From JBEIFW01 sp044370695 (lineage in GTDB: Bacteria; Actinomycetota; Acidimicrobiia; Acidimicrobiales; Ilumatobacteraceae), in the NCBI GenBank assembly GCA_044370695.1, contig JBILVB010000171.1:1-7873 (forward strand): a stretch of 7,873 nt of DNA, in the 5' to 3' direction. The position numbers were made by a program, and so were the translations under genes. Shown piece after piece: positions 1-6,606 of the stretch. Within the stretch, counting starts at the first letter, position 1. The number at the start of each line of letters is the position of its first letter. A model generated the notes under the pieces. It had not been told where the DNA came from, ran no database searches, and was given only the letters and a program-made list of their open reading frames with translations.

Positions 1-326
1 CAGACGGCCCATTGCGTCTTCTGGCCGAAGAACCCGTCCGGCCGGCCGACGTCGAACTTCAACGCGTTCAGCCGTTCCTGCAGGCGCGTCACGTCGGGAC
101 CCTTGTGGCCGATGACGAGGGTGCGTTCGAGGGCCACCTTGGTGATCGGCGCCTCCGCCGCGGTGGTCGTCGGCGGCAGGCTCGACCCCGACCCGGTCGT
201 GGCGGGAGCGGTGCCTTCGACCGAACTCGCCGGCGCCGAGCCGGCGCCGGCGGCGGTGCCGCAGCCGACCAGCACGGCGAGGGCCACGACGACCACGGGA
301 AGGGCGCTCGGCCGGCGGACGGGCAC
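1..326 (-). CDS. Lipoprotein with peptidoglycan-binding-like domain (N-terminal part, cut by window edge)
   Basis: The visible 108 residues begin at a GTG and read as a lipoprotein signal peptide: MPVRRPSALP, then a hydrophobic run of V, A and L (residues 10-20), then a lipobox L19-V-G-C22. Cys22 would be lipidated, placing the protein outside the membrane. Residues 23-62 are a low-complexity Ala/Ser/Thr/Pro/Gly linker. Residues 69-108 (TLVIGHKGPDVTRLQERLNA and onward, then DGFFGQKTQWAV) fit a PG_binding_1-type repeat, with the typical G-x-x-G-x-D-V-x-x-L-Q-x-x-L core and the DG-x-F-G turn. Such domains hold cell-wall enzymes or anchors to peptidoglycan, and an L,D-transpeptidase or hydrolase domain could follow beyond the edge. 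The start is chosen because only this frame gives a lipobox, and a TANNNT hexamer lies 8 nt upstream. It follows the P450 by 40 bp on the same strand, but probably has its own promoter. Confidence 0.75.
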   Translation of the reverse strand, partial: MPVRRPSALPVVVVALAVLVGCGTAAGAGSAPASSVEGTAPATTGSGSSLPPTTTAAEAPITKVALERTLVIGHKGPDVTRLQERLNALKFDVGRPDGFFGQKTQWAV

Positions 327-334
327 GGGGCGAC

Positions 335-340
335 ATCGTA
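335..340 (-). promoter_or_regulatory. Putative -10 element (TACGAT) for a leaderless lipoprotein transcript
   Basis: Read on the minus strand, TACGAT matches the actinobacterial -10 pattern TANNNT. It ends 8 nt before the GTG start at position 326, so transcription would begin at or within a base or two of the start codon. No -35 hexamer is evident. An AGGA nearby is too far from this GTG (about 15 nt) to be a convincing ribosome binding site. Confidence 0.4.
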
Positions 341-366
341 GTCCTGAGGTGTGCCTCCGGCGCGGT

Positions 367-1590
367 TCAGGCGGCCGGAAGATCCCAGGCGGCCGGCAGG
401 GTGCGGCGGCCCCACAGGAACGGCGCAGCGATCCGTTCGGGTCGCCCGTCGAGGCGGAGCGAGGGCAGCCGGTCCACCAGGACCTCGAGCGCCACGCGGG
501 CGGTCAGCCGGGCGAGATCGGCACCGAGGCAGTGGTGGATCCCCTTGCCGAAGCTGAAATGACGCCGGCTCTCGTGCAGTGGGCGATCGAGCCGGAACTC
601 GTCGGGCGCCGGGAACAGCGCGGCGTCCCGATTGGGTGACGCGTAGAGCACCATCACCTTCGCATCGGTCGGCAGCGCTTCGCCGTGCAGCTCGACCGGC
701 ACGTTGTTGGTGCGGCACAGCGACAACACCGGCGGGTCGAACCGGAGGCTCTCCTCGACGACGTTGGCGGCCAGCGTCGGCTCGGCCACGAGACGCTCCC
801 AGCGGTGTCGCGGGTCGAGCAGGCGCCACAGGGCGTTGGTGATCAGCGACGTGGTCGTCTCGTGGCCTGCGACGAGCAGTTGCAGGCTGGCGTTGGCCAC
901 CTCGGCCTCGGGCATCACGTCGTCGCCGTAGGCCCCGAGCGCCAGGTGCGACAGCAGGCCGCCCGGCACCGGACCACCTTCGCGCGCGGCGCTGCGACGG
1001 TCGCGCACCGCCTCGAGCGCGTAGGCGATCAGCTCCCGACGGGCCTGGACGGCTCGATCCGGGTAGGTCATCCCGAGCACCAGCGCGTCCGCCCAGCCCT
1101 TGAGCCGGAAGCGGTCGGCGACGGGCAGGCCCATGACCCCGCAGAAGGCGAGCACGGGCAGCGCGAAGGCGTAGGACTCGTGCAGGTCGGCCCGACCGAG
1201 GGGCGCGACGTCGTCGACGAGATCGTGCGCCAGCTTCCGCAACGTCGGCTCGTGCGCCGCCACGGCCGCCGGCCGGAACCACTCGCGCGCGAAGCGTCGA
1301 CGATCGGTGTGCTCGGGCGGATCGTCGTGCTGCATGTCGCCCTTGACCGCCGGATTCGAGTAGCCGACGCCCGGCCCGAACCGGTTCGACCAGGTGCGGT
1401 GGTCGGTCAGGATGCCGAGCACGTCCTCGGTCCGGCTGACCGTCCACACCGTGGTGCCGAACGAGTCGCTGCGGTGGACCGGGCAGCGGTCGCGCAGGCG
1501 CGCGTAGGCGCCGGCGGGGTCCTCGAGGACCGCCGGCGAGACCGGATCGAAGCCGGTCACGTTCGGGGTATCGGTGTCGTCGGTGGGCAC
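367..1590 (-). CDS. Cytochrome P450, soluble bacterial type
   Basis: A 407-residue haem monooxygenase, the usual length for soluble bacterial P450s. It has no membrane anchor, so it is cytosolic. The I-helix motif AGHETT is at 241-246, with E244-T245 as the acid-alcohol pair for O2 activation. The K-helix ExxR is E280-S-L-R283. The haem loop F347-G-K-G-I-H-H-C354-L-G matches FGxGxHxCxG, with Cys354 as the iron ligand. DDPPEHTDRRR at 89-99 is the C-helix haem-propionate region (H94, R98). The start is GTG, supported by GGAGGT 8 nt upstream. It would insert oxygen into an organic substrate using electrons from a ferredoxin or similar partner; no ferredoxin or reductase gene is in the window. 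The substrate cannot be read from the sequence, and I do not assign a CYP family. The gene is divergent from the CheB-CheR-GGDEF-EAL gene across 66 bp. Confidence 0.95.
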   Translation of the reverse strand: MPTDDTDTPNVTGFDPVSPAVLEDPAGAYARLRDRCPVHRSDSFGTTVWTVSRTEDVLGILTDHRTWSNRFGPGVGYSNPAVKGDMQHDDPPEHTDRRRFAREWFRPAAVAAHEPTLRKLAHDLVDDVAPLGRADLHESYAFALPVLAFCGVMGLPVADRFRLKGWADALVLGMTYPDRAVQARRELIAYALEAVRDRRSAAREGGPVPGGLLSHLALGAYGDDVMPEAEVANASLQLLVAGHETTTSLITNALWRLLDPRHRWERLVAEPTLAANVVEESLRFDPPVLSLCRTNNVPVELHGEALPTDAKVMVLYASPNRDAALFPAPDEFRLDRPLHESRRHFSFGKGIHHCLGADLARLTARVALEVLVDRLPSLRLDGRPERIAAPFLWGRRTLPAAWDLPAA

Positions 1591-1598
1591 GGTCGAGC

Positions 1599-1604
1599 AC
1601 CTCC
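1599..1604 (-). promoter_or_regulatory. Shine-Dalgarno sequence of the P450 gene
   Basis: Read on the minus strand, GGAGGT lies 8 nt before the GTG at 1590. It fixes the P450 start and implies a transcript with a real 5' leader, unlike the other starts seen in this window. I found no clear TANNNT hexamer further upstream for this gene. Confidence 0.75.
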
Positions 1605-1639
1605 AGTGGTCATTCGACGCCTGAGCGAGTCGGACGATC

Positions 1640-1645
1640 TAGTAT
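1640..1645 (+). promoter_or_regulatory. Putative -10 element (TAGTAT) for the CheB-CheR-GGDEF-EAL gene
   Basis: TAGTAT matches TANNNT and sits 11 nt before the ATG at 1657, predicting a leader of only a few bases. It stands in a local AT-rich patch within the 66-bp gap to the divergent P450. No good -35 is seen at 16-18 bp. The only candidate, TTCGAC at 1613-1618, is 21 bp away. Confidence 0.4.
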
Positions 1646-1656
1646 TCGTACTTGGG

Positions 1657-4600
1657 ATGCCGCAGACCACGACACTGACGGTTCGAGCGGGCGCACGCAA
1701 GCCCGCCGGGTGGTTGGTCGGCGTGGGCGCGTCCGCCGGGGGTCTCGAGTCGCTCGAGCACTTCGTGAGCCGGCTCGAGCCGGGCGCCGACACGGCGGTC
1801 GTGGTCGCCCAGCGTCAGGACGACGACTCGACCGCTGTGCTGGTCGATCTGTTGGCCCGGCGCACCTCGTGGACGGTCGAAGCGGTGGAGGAGGGGTCGG
1901 TCCCGCTCGCCGGGCACGTCTACGTGTCACCGACCAGGCGGAGCGTGTCGTTCCAGGAGGGGGTCTTCAGCCTGGGCGGCCGGCCCGGCGATGGCCCGTT
2001 CGCGTTGCCGATCGACCGGCTCTTCGACGAAGTGGCTCGGGCCTGGGGGGATCGCTCCGTGGCGGTCGTGCTGTCGGGTTCCGGTACCGACGGGTCGCGG
2101 GGGATCTGGGCCGTGAAGGAGGCGGGCGGGGTGGTCGCGGTCGAGGATCCGACCTTCGCCCGGTTCGGCGGGATGCCTCGGCACGCGATCGGCACGGGGT
2201 TGGCCGATCTCGTCGCTCCGGCCGGCTCGCTCGCCGAGGCCGTCCTGCGCACGGTACGCCGGGACGCTGCGGTGGCCGAGGCCCTCCCGTCGGCGTACGA
2301 GGAGCCCTTCGCAGAGATCGTCCGGCGCGTCCGGGTGGCGACGGGGATCGACCTCGGCGGCTACCGGGTCGAACCGCTCCTGCGCCGCACGGCGCGCCGG
2401 ATGGCCGTGCTCGGCGTCGAGTCGTTGGCGCAGTACGCGGCGTCGCTCGGTGCTCGGCCCGGCGAACTCGACCTGCTCTACCGCGAACTGCTGATCGGGA
2501 CCACGACGGTGTTCCGCGACCCGGAGGTCTTCGCTGCGCTGCGCGAGCAGGTCGTGGTGCCCCTGGTCGCGAGCGCCGGGGAACAGGATCCGCTGCGCGT
2601 CTGGGTGCCAGCCTGCTCGACGGGCGAAGAGGCGTACTCCATCGCGATGCTGTTCCTCGACGAGCTCGACCGCCAGGGCCGCACCGGGGTCGAGCTGAAG
2701 GTGCTGGCCACCGACATCGACCGCACGGCGCTGGAGCGGGCCGGACGGGCGCGCTACCCCCGCCACCTGCTCGAGGACCTCCCCGACGGCCGGTACCGGC
2801 GCTTCGTGCGTGAAGTCGGCGGTGCCTTGGAGATGGAGCGGAGCCTGCGCGGTGTCGTGCTGTTCGCCGAACACGACGTCGCCCACGATGCGCCCTTCAC
2901 GCAGCTCGACCTCGTGAGCTGCCGCAACCTGCTCGTCTACCTCGAGCCGCACCTGCAGGCCCAGGTGCTCGGCGCGCTCCAGCGGAGCTTGCGGCCCGGC
3001 GGCGCGCTGCTGCTCGGGGCCGGCGAGGGGCCGGAAGCCCCGGCCGACGGGTTGGCGCCCATCGACGTCCGGCACCGCCTGTACCGGCGCACCGATCCCG
3101 CCCGGGCCGACCATAGGGTCGATCACCGGGCCGGGCGCCCGGCGGCTGGAGGGCGAAGCCGCGTGACCGCCCGACCGGGGACCCCGGCATCGGTCGAGCA
3201 AGCGGGCGCCGATGCGGCGACGACCCTGGCGCGGTTCTACGCACCCGCCGCGGTCGTCGTCGACGTCGCCTGCCGGGTCGTCGGCTCGGTCGGGGAGTGC
3301 GACCGGCTGCCCTGGCCGTGGCTCGCGCAGCGCGGAGTCGACCTGCGCACCGTCCTGCCGCAGTCGCTCGCGCATCGGATCGCCGAGGAGATCCCCTCCA
3401 CGTTGCGGGAGGGACGGGCCACGACGTCGGGCGAGGTGGTACTCGCCGGGACGACGTGGACCTTGCGGTTGTTGCCCGGGAGCGACCGTGCGTCGGTGGT
3501 GATCGTGTTCGAACCGCAGCCGGGCCGCCGGGGCTCTCGACCCGACACCGGAGCGGTCGCGTCCAGCGTCGCGACACTCGCCGAGGAACTCGCACGGGAG
3601 CGCTCGCACGGCGCCGAGCTGAGCGACCGCTTGGCTGCGGTCAACGACGCCTTGCACGCAGCGAACGAGGAGCTGCTGGCGTCGAACCGGGCGCTCGAGG
3701 GCGTCAACCACGAGCTCCGTCTGGTCGACGCCGAGCACCGGGCCAAGATCGTGGCGCTCGAGGAGTTGCACGCCGACATCGACCACCTGTTGGAGGCGAC
3801 CGACGCCGGGATGCTGCAACTCGACGCCGAGCTGCGGATCCGCCGCTTCTCGAGCACGGCTCCGGCGGTGCTCGGCCTCGGACTCGACCACCTCGGCCGC
3901 GCGATCCACGACGTGCTGAGCGGCCCGCAGACCGCAGCGTTCCTGGACACGGTCGACGCCGTCGCCGCCGGCGCGCCGGTGGGCGAGTGTTGGCTGGACA
4001 CCGCGCACGGCCCGATGGTCGTGCGGGTCGTGGCCGCCGGACCGGAGCGCGGCGGTGGGATCGTCGTGGTGTTCCTGCACGTCGAGGTCGCCAAGCGCCA
4101 CCACGAACTGGCCCGGCGGGCGATCGATGCCGTGCCCGCCCGGATGGCCTTCGTCGGCGTCGACGGCACGATCCGGATCACCAACTCCGCCTGGGAGCGG
4201 TTCGGCGCGTCGACCGGCGCCGATCCGGCCCGCACGGGGGCGGGGGCGAACTATTTCGACGCCTGCGCGAACGACCCGAGCGCGGCACCCGTCGTCGAGG
4301 GCATCCGGGCGGTGTTGGCCGGCGAGCTGGAGCGCTACCAGTTCGCGTATCCCTGCGACGGCCCCGACGGCACGTCGTGGTTCCTGCTGCAGTGCCTGCC
4401 CGCCGGATTCGGCGAGGCGGTGGTCCTCCACATCGACGTCAGCGAGCGCGTCCGGGCCGAGCAGCGGCTCAACGAACTCGCGACGACGGATCCGCTCACC
4501 GGCGTGTTGAACCGGCGAGGCCTCGAGCACCGGCTCGACGGTGAGCTGGACCGGTTCCGCCGGACCGGGGTCCCGCTGGCGACCCTGATGATCGACTGCG

Positions 4601-5790
4601 ACGACTTCAAGCAGATCAACGACCGGCTCGGTCACGGCGCAGGCGACGCGGTGTTGGCCACGGTCGCCGGGCGGCTGCGAGACGCGCTGCGGCCCGAGGA
4701 CGTGGTTGCCCGGGTCGGCGGCGACGAGTTCGTCGCCCTCCTACCGGGCGCGAACGAGGCCGAAGCGGCCCAGGTCGCCGAGCGTCTGCGCCTCGCCGTG
4801 GCGGCCCGGCCCGTCGCGTCGACGATCGTGGAGATCCGCACGACGGTGTCGGTGGCGATCGCGGTCGCGGACCCCGAGGTGCGCAGCCTGGAAGATCTGA
4901 TGGCGAGGGCGCGCTTTGCGTTGCGGCATTCCAAGGTGAAGGGAAAGAACCGGGTCACCAACGCCTCGGCGGCCGGAACCCCGGCCCAGGCGGGCTCGAG
5001 CATCACGAGGGACCTCATCGAGCTCCTGCAGAACGAGTGGGCCCTCACGGTGGTCGGGCAACCGATCGTCCGTCTCGCCGACCGGTCGGTGGTCGGTGTC
5101 GAACTGCTCAGCCGCAGTGCCCTGCCGTCGGGACTCGATCCGGCGACCTTCTTCCAGGCCGCGGTCGAGGAGGGGGTCCTCACCCTGCTCGACGAGCGGT
5201 GCCTGCGACGGTGCCTCGGCGCGGCGGCCGGCCTCCCGGCGACGCTCGACGTGCACGTGAACGTGTACCCGTCCACGCTGCTCAAGATCCGCCCGGGCGA
5301 TCTCGAGCTGTTGGCGGGTGGGCTGTCCGGTCGACGGACGTGCCTGGAGCTCAGCGAGCAGCAGATCCTCGGTGATCCGGGCTACCTGCTGCCGCGGATC
5401 CGCCAGCTCCGAGGGCTCGGCCTGTCGATCGCGATCGACGACATCGGCTTCGGGCGCACGTGCCTGGAGAGCCTGGTGATCCTCGAGCCGGAGATCGTCA
5501 AGATCGACCGCGCCTACGTGCGTGGGGTCGGGTCCGACCCGCATCGGCTGGCGTGGTTGCGGCGTCTGGTCCGCGTCGCGCAGTCGCTCGACAGCGAACT
5601 CGTCGCCGAGGGCGTCGAGCACCCGGACGACGCGACCGTCCTGGGCGAGCTCGGGGTCGATCTGGTGCAGGGGTACCTGTTCGGCGCTCCCGGTCCGTTG
5701 GAACGATTCGTTCAGGAGCCGGCGGGCATCCGGGCGATGGCGGCCCGGGCGGCGCGCAGCCCCGACACGGCGCGCGGGAACCCGGCGTAG
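1657..5790 (+). CDS. CheB-CheR-PAS-GGDEF-EAL fusion protein (hybrid chemotaxis-adaptation / cyclic-di-GMP enzyme)
   Basis: A 1377-residue protein with no signal peptide or membrane segment, so probably cytosolic. Domains in order: CheB-type methylesterase (about 17-200), with S26 in GASAGG and D145 in SGSGTDG, but R53 in VVAQRQDDD where the catalytic His belongs; CheR N-terminal domain (213-268); CheR methyltransferase (270-478), with VPACSTGEEAYS at 318, ATDID at 351 and DLVSCRNLLVYL at 418; a PAS-like segment (about 523-620); a coiled coil (about 636-712); a CheR-associated PAS (706-812); another PAS (817-935); GGDEF (938-1100), with D980, GGDEF 1021-1025 and inhibitory site R1012-x-x-D1015; EAL (1117-1355), with E1149-L-L-x-R, N1202, E1231, D1261-D1262, K1282, E1318 and Q1338. 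It could methylate glutamates on a receptor-like partner and make or break cyclic-di-GMP under PAS control; which activity dominates is unknown. The ATG is chosen because CheB homology starts about 16 residues later and a TANNNT lies upstream. GTG 1606 is an in-frame alternative. The last 20 or so residues lie beyond the EAL fold and overlap the convergent gene. Confidence 0.9.
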   Translation: MPQTTTLTVRAGARKPAGWLVGVGASAGGLESLEHFVSRLEPGADTAVVVAQRQDDDSTAVLVDLLARRTSWTVEAVEEGSVPLAGHVYVSPTRRSVSFQEGVFSLGGRPGDGPFALPIDRLFDEVARAWGDRSVAVVLSGSGTDGSRGIWAVKEAGGVVAVEDPTFARFGGMPRHAIGTGLADLVAPAGSLAEAVLRTVRRDAAVAEALPSAYEEPFAEIVRRVRVATGIDLGGYRVEPLLRRTARRMAVLGVESLAQYAASLGARPGELDLLYRELLIGTTTVFRDPEVFAALREQVVVPLVASAGEQDPLRVWVPACSTGEEAYSIAMLFLDELDRQGRTGVELKVLATDIDRTALERAGRARYPRHLLEDLPDGRYRRFVREVGGALEMERSLRGVVLFAEHDVAHDAPFTQLDLVSCRNLLVYLEPHLQAQVLGALQRSLRPGGALLLGAGEGPEAPADGLAPIDVRHRLYRRTDPARADHRVDHRAGRPAAGGRSRVTARPGTPASVEQAGADAATTLARFYAPAAVVVDVACRVVGSVGECDRLPWPWLAQRGVDLRTVLPQSLAHRIAEEIPSTLREGRATTSGEVVLAGTTWTLRLLPGSDRASVVIVFEPQPGRRGSRPDTGAVASSVATLAEELARERSHGAELSDRLAAVNDALHAANEELLASNRALEGVNHELRLVDAEHRAKIVALEELHADIDHLLEATDAGMLQLDAELRIRRFSSTAPAVLGLGLDHLGRAIHDVLSGPQTAAFLDTVDAVAAGAPVGECWLDTAHGPMVVRVVAAGPERGGGIVVVFLHVEVAKRHHELARRAIDAVPARMAFVGVDGTIRITNSAWERFGASTGADPARTGAGANYFDACANDPSAAPVVEGIRAVLAGELERYQFAYPCDGPDGTSWFLLQCLPAGFGEAVVLHIDVSERVRAEQRLNELATTDPLTGVLNRRGLEHRLDGELDRFRRTGVPLATLMIDCDDFKQINDRLGHGAGDAVLATVAGRLRDALRPEDVVARVGGDEFVALLPGANEAEAAQVAERLRLAVAARPVASTIVEIRTTVSVAIAVADPEVRSLEDLMARARFALRHSKVKGKNRVTNASAAGTPAQAGSSITRDLIELLQNEWALTVVGQPIVRLADRSVVGVELLSRSALPSGLDPATFFQAAVEEGVLTLLDERCLRRCLGAAAGLPATLDVHVNVYPSTLLKIRPGDLELLAGGLSGRRTCLELSEQQILGDPGYLLPRIRQLRGLGLSIAIDDIGFGRTCLESLVILEPEIVKIDRAYVRGVGSDPHRLAWLRRLVRVAQSLDSELVAEGVEHPDDATVLGELGVDLVQGYLFGAPGPLERFVQEPAGIRAMAARAARSPDTARGNPA

Positions 5791-6533
5791 CCGATCAACT
5801 GGACGAACACCTCGTCGACCTCGATCGGCGTGAGCCCGTGGCGGATCCCGCCCGGCGCATGGAAGGACAGCTCGGCCTCGGCCCCGAGCGCGCCGAGGAT
5901 CGCGATCACCGCCAGGCTGCGATCGCGCCGGCTGAGCTCGGGTCGGCTCCACACCTCCCCGAACGCGAAGCGCAGAGCGAGGTCGCCGACGTCGGCGAGC
6001 GCACCGCCGAGCAGCGCTGCGACCGCCTCGGCGTCGAGGTCGGCCCGGCCGCTGAGGGTCCGGAACACGTCCGCCCCGTCGGCGCGCCGCTCGGCGTCGC
6101 TCTTGCGCGTCGCCGGCGCGCGGCCTTCGACCCGGTCGGTGCCGTCGAGTCGCTTCCACACCGCATCGACCCGCCGGGACGACGCCATCGCCGCCGGGTA
6201 GCCCGCATACGCAGCGACCTGCAGGAGCAGTTCGTCCACCTCGGTGCGGGTGAGGCCGTGGTTGAGGCCGATGCCGATGTGGGCCTCGAGCTCCTCGTCA
6301 CGGGCCTGGGCCATCAACACCGACACGACCACCAGGCTGCGGTCGCGCCGGGACAGCTGCGGGCGCGACCACAGGTCGCCCATGATGAACTCGACGGCGA
6401 AGGTGCCGAGGGCACCGAGTCGGCGCTCCATCGCCCGGGCGGCCCGCTCCGGGTCGACGGACCCAGCGTTGAAGCGGTCGAACACTTCCCGGGCGCGGTC
6501 GTGACGCGCCTCGATCGATCCAGGATCCCCCAT
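5712..6533 (-). CDS. Tandem carboxymuconolactone decarboxylase (CMD)-family protein
   Basis: A 273-residue protein made of two CMD domains (about 13-125 and 150-268). Each carries the family core: WSRPxLSRRDRSL, then E-L-x-x-H (H85 and H225), then HGLTxxEVDE, then YAG(Y/F)P. Residues 52-121 and 192-261 align without gaps at about half identity (35 of 70 by my count), so the gene arose by internal duplication. There is no cysteine anywhere, so it is not an AhpD-type CxxC peroxidase. It is closer to gamma-carboxymuconolactone decarboxylases such as PcaC, but no other beta-ketoadipate gene is here, and related proteins include many of unknown function. It is probably cytosolic. The ATG is supported by TAGGGT 7 nt upstream and no ribosome binding site, suggesting a leaderless mRNA. 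Its 3' end overlaps the convergent fusion gene by 79 bp, and it diverges from aroC across 73 bp. Confidence 0.88.
   Translation of the reverse strand: MGDPGSIEARHDRAREVFDRFNAGSVDPERAARAMERRLGALGTFAVEFIMGDLWSRPQLSRRDRSLVVVSVLMAQARDEELEAHIGIGLNHGLTRTEVDELLLQVAAYAGYPAAMASSRRVDAVWKRLDGTDRVEGRAPATRKSDAERRADGADVFRTLSGRADLDAEAVAALLGGALADVGDLALRFAFGEVWSRPELSRRDRSLAVIAILGALGAEAELSFHAPGGIRHGLTPIEVDEVFVQLIGYAGFPRAVSGLRAARAAIARMPAGS
5751..6380 (-). repeat. Internal duplication in the CMD-family gene (units 6171-6380 and 5751-5960)
   Basis: The two units encode residues 52-121 and 192-261, are exactly 70 codons each and are offset by 140 residues. The invariant blocks are WSRP, LSRRDRSL, HGLT and EVDE. 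The duplication is old: at the DNA level the copies are only partly alike, although the codons for SRRDRSL remain close. Confidence 0.8.
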
Positions 6534-6540
6534 TCGCCGG

Positions 6541-6546
6541 ACCCTA
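6541..6546 (-). promoter_or_regulatory. Putative -10 element (TAGGGT) of the CMD gene, leaderless
   Basis: Read on the minus strand, TAGGGT is followed by 7 nt and then the ATG at 6533. Transcription would start at or next to the A of ATG. No Shine-Dalgarno sequence fits. It shares the 73-bp gap with the aroC promoter, facing the opposite way. Confidence 0.5.
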
Positions 6547-6593
6547 TCCCGGACGCGGGCGACGCCGGCCGGGAGCCGGACCAGGGTGCCGGT

Positions 6594-6599
6594 TAGCCT
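6594..6599 (+). promoter_or_regulatory. Putative -10 element (TAGCCT) of aroC, leaderless
   Basis: TAGCCT matches TANNNT and is followed by 7 nt and then the ATG at 6607, the same geometry as the divergent CMD gene. No Shine-Dalgarno sequence is present before the ATG. This supports the ATG at 6607 over the in-frame GTG at 6586, which lies upstream of the -10 itself. Confidence 0.5.
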
Positions 6600-6606
6600 T
6601 GCGCCG

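Noticed and set aside
334..336. Minus-strand ATG with AGGA 5 nt upstream as the start of the left-edge gene.
   Set aside because: Its frame gives an Arg-rich product without a signal peptide. The neighbouring frame gives a clean lipobox and a peptidoglycan-binding motif.
89..1600. A 503-codon minus-strand frame spanning the P450 and the lipoprotein start.
   Set aside because: The translation is Arg-rich without domains. The P450 motifs and the lipobox lie in other frames.
1606..1608. In-frame GTG as an alternative start of the fusion gene.
   Set aside because: It has no ribosome binding site, lies upstream of the putative -10 TAGTAT and would add 17 residues without homology. Not excluded, only less likely.
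685..1656. The fusion gene's frame stays open for 972 bp upstream of the ATG at 1657, which would add a 324-residue extension.
   Set aside because: This stretch is antisense to a P450 whose motifs are all intact. The extension has no recognisable domain, and CheB homology starts just after 1657. Open antisense frames are expected at this GC content.
1927..4635. A 902-codon open frame on the minus strand inside the fusion gene.
   Set aside because: Its translation is rich in R, G, H, Q and D without any known motif, while the opposite strand encodes clear CheB, CheR and PAS cores. It is a third-position GC shadow.
1657..5790. Histidine kinase module in the fusion protein.
   Set aside because: CheB-CheR-PAS fusions often end in one, but no H-box or N/G1/G2 motifs were found. 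The PAS block leads directly into GGDEF.
5712..6533. AhpD-like alkylhydroperoxidase identity for the CMD gene.
   Set aside because: AhpD needs a CxxC pair; the protein contains no cysteine.
6586..6606. GTG 21 bp upstream of the aroC ATG as the start.
   Set aside because: It would precede the -10 element and add seven residues not seen in the family, whose members begin close to the GESHG motif.
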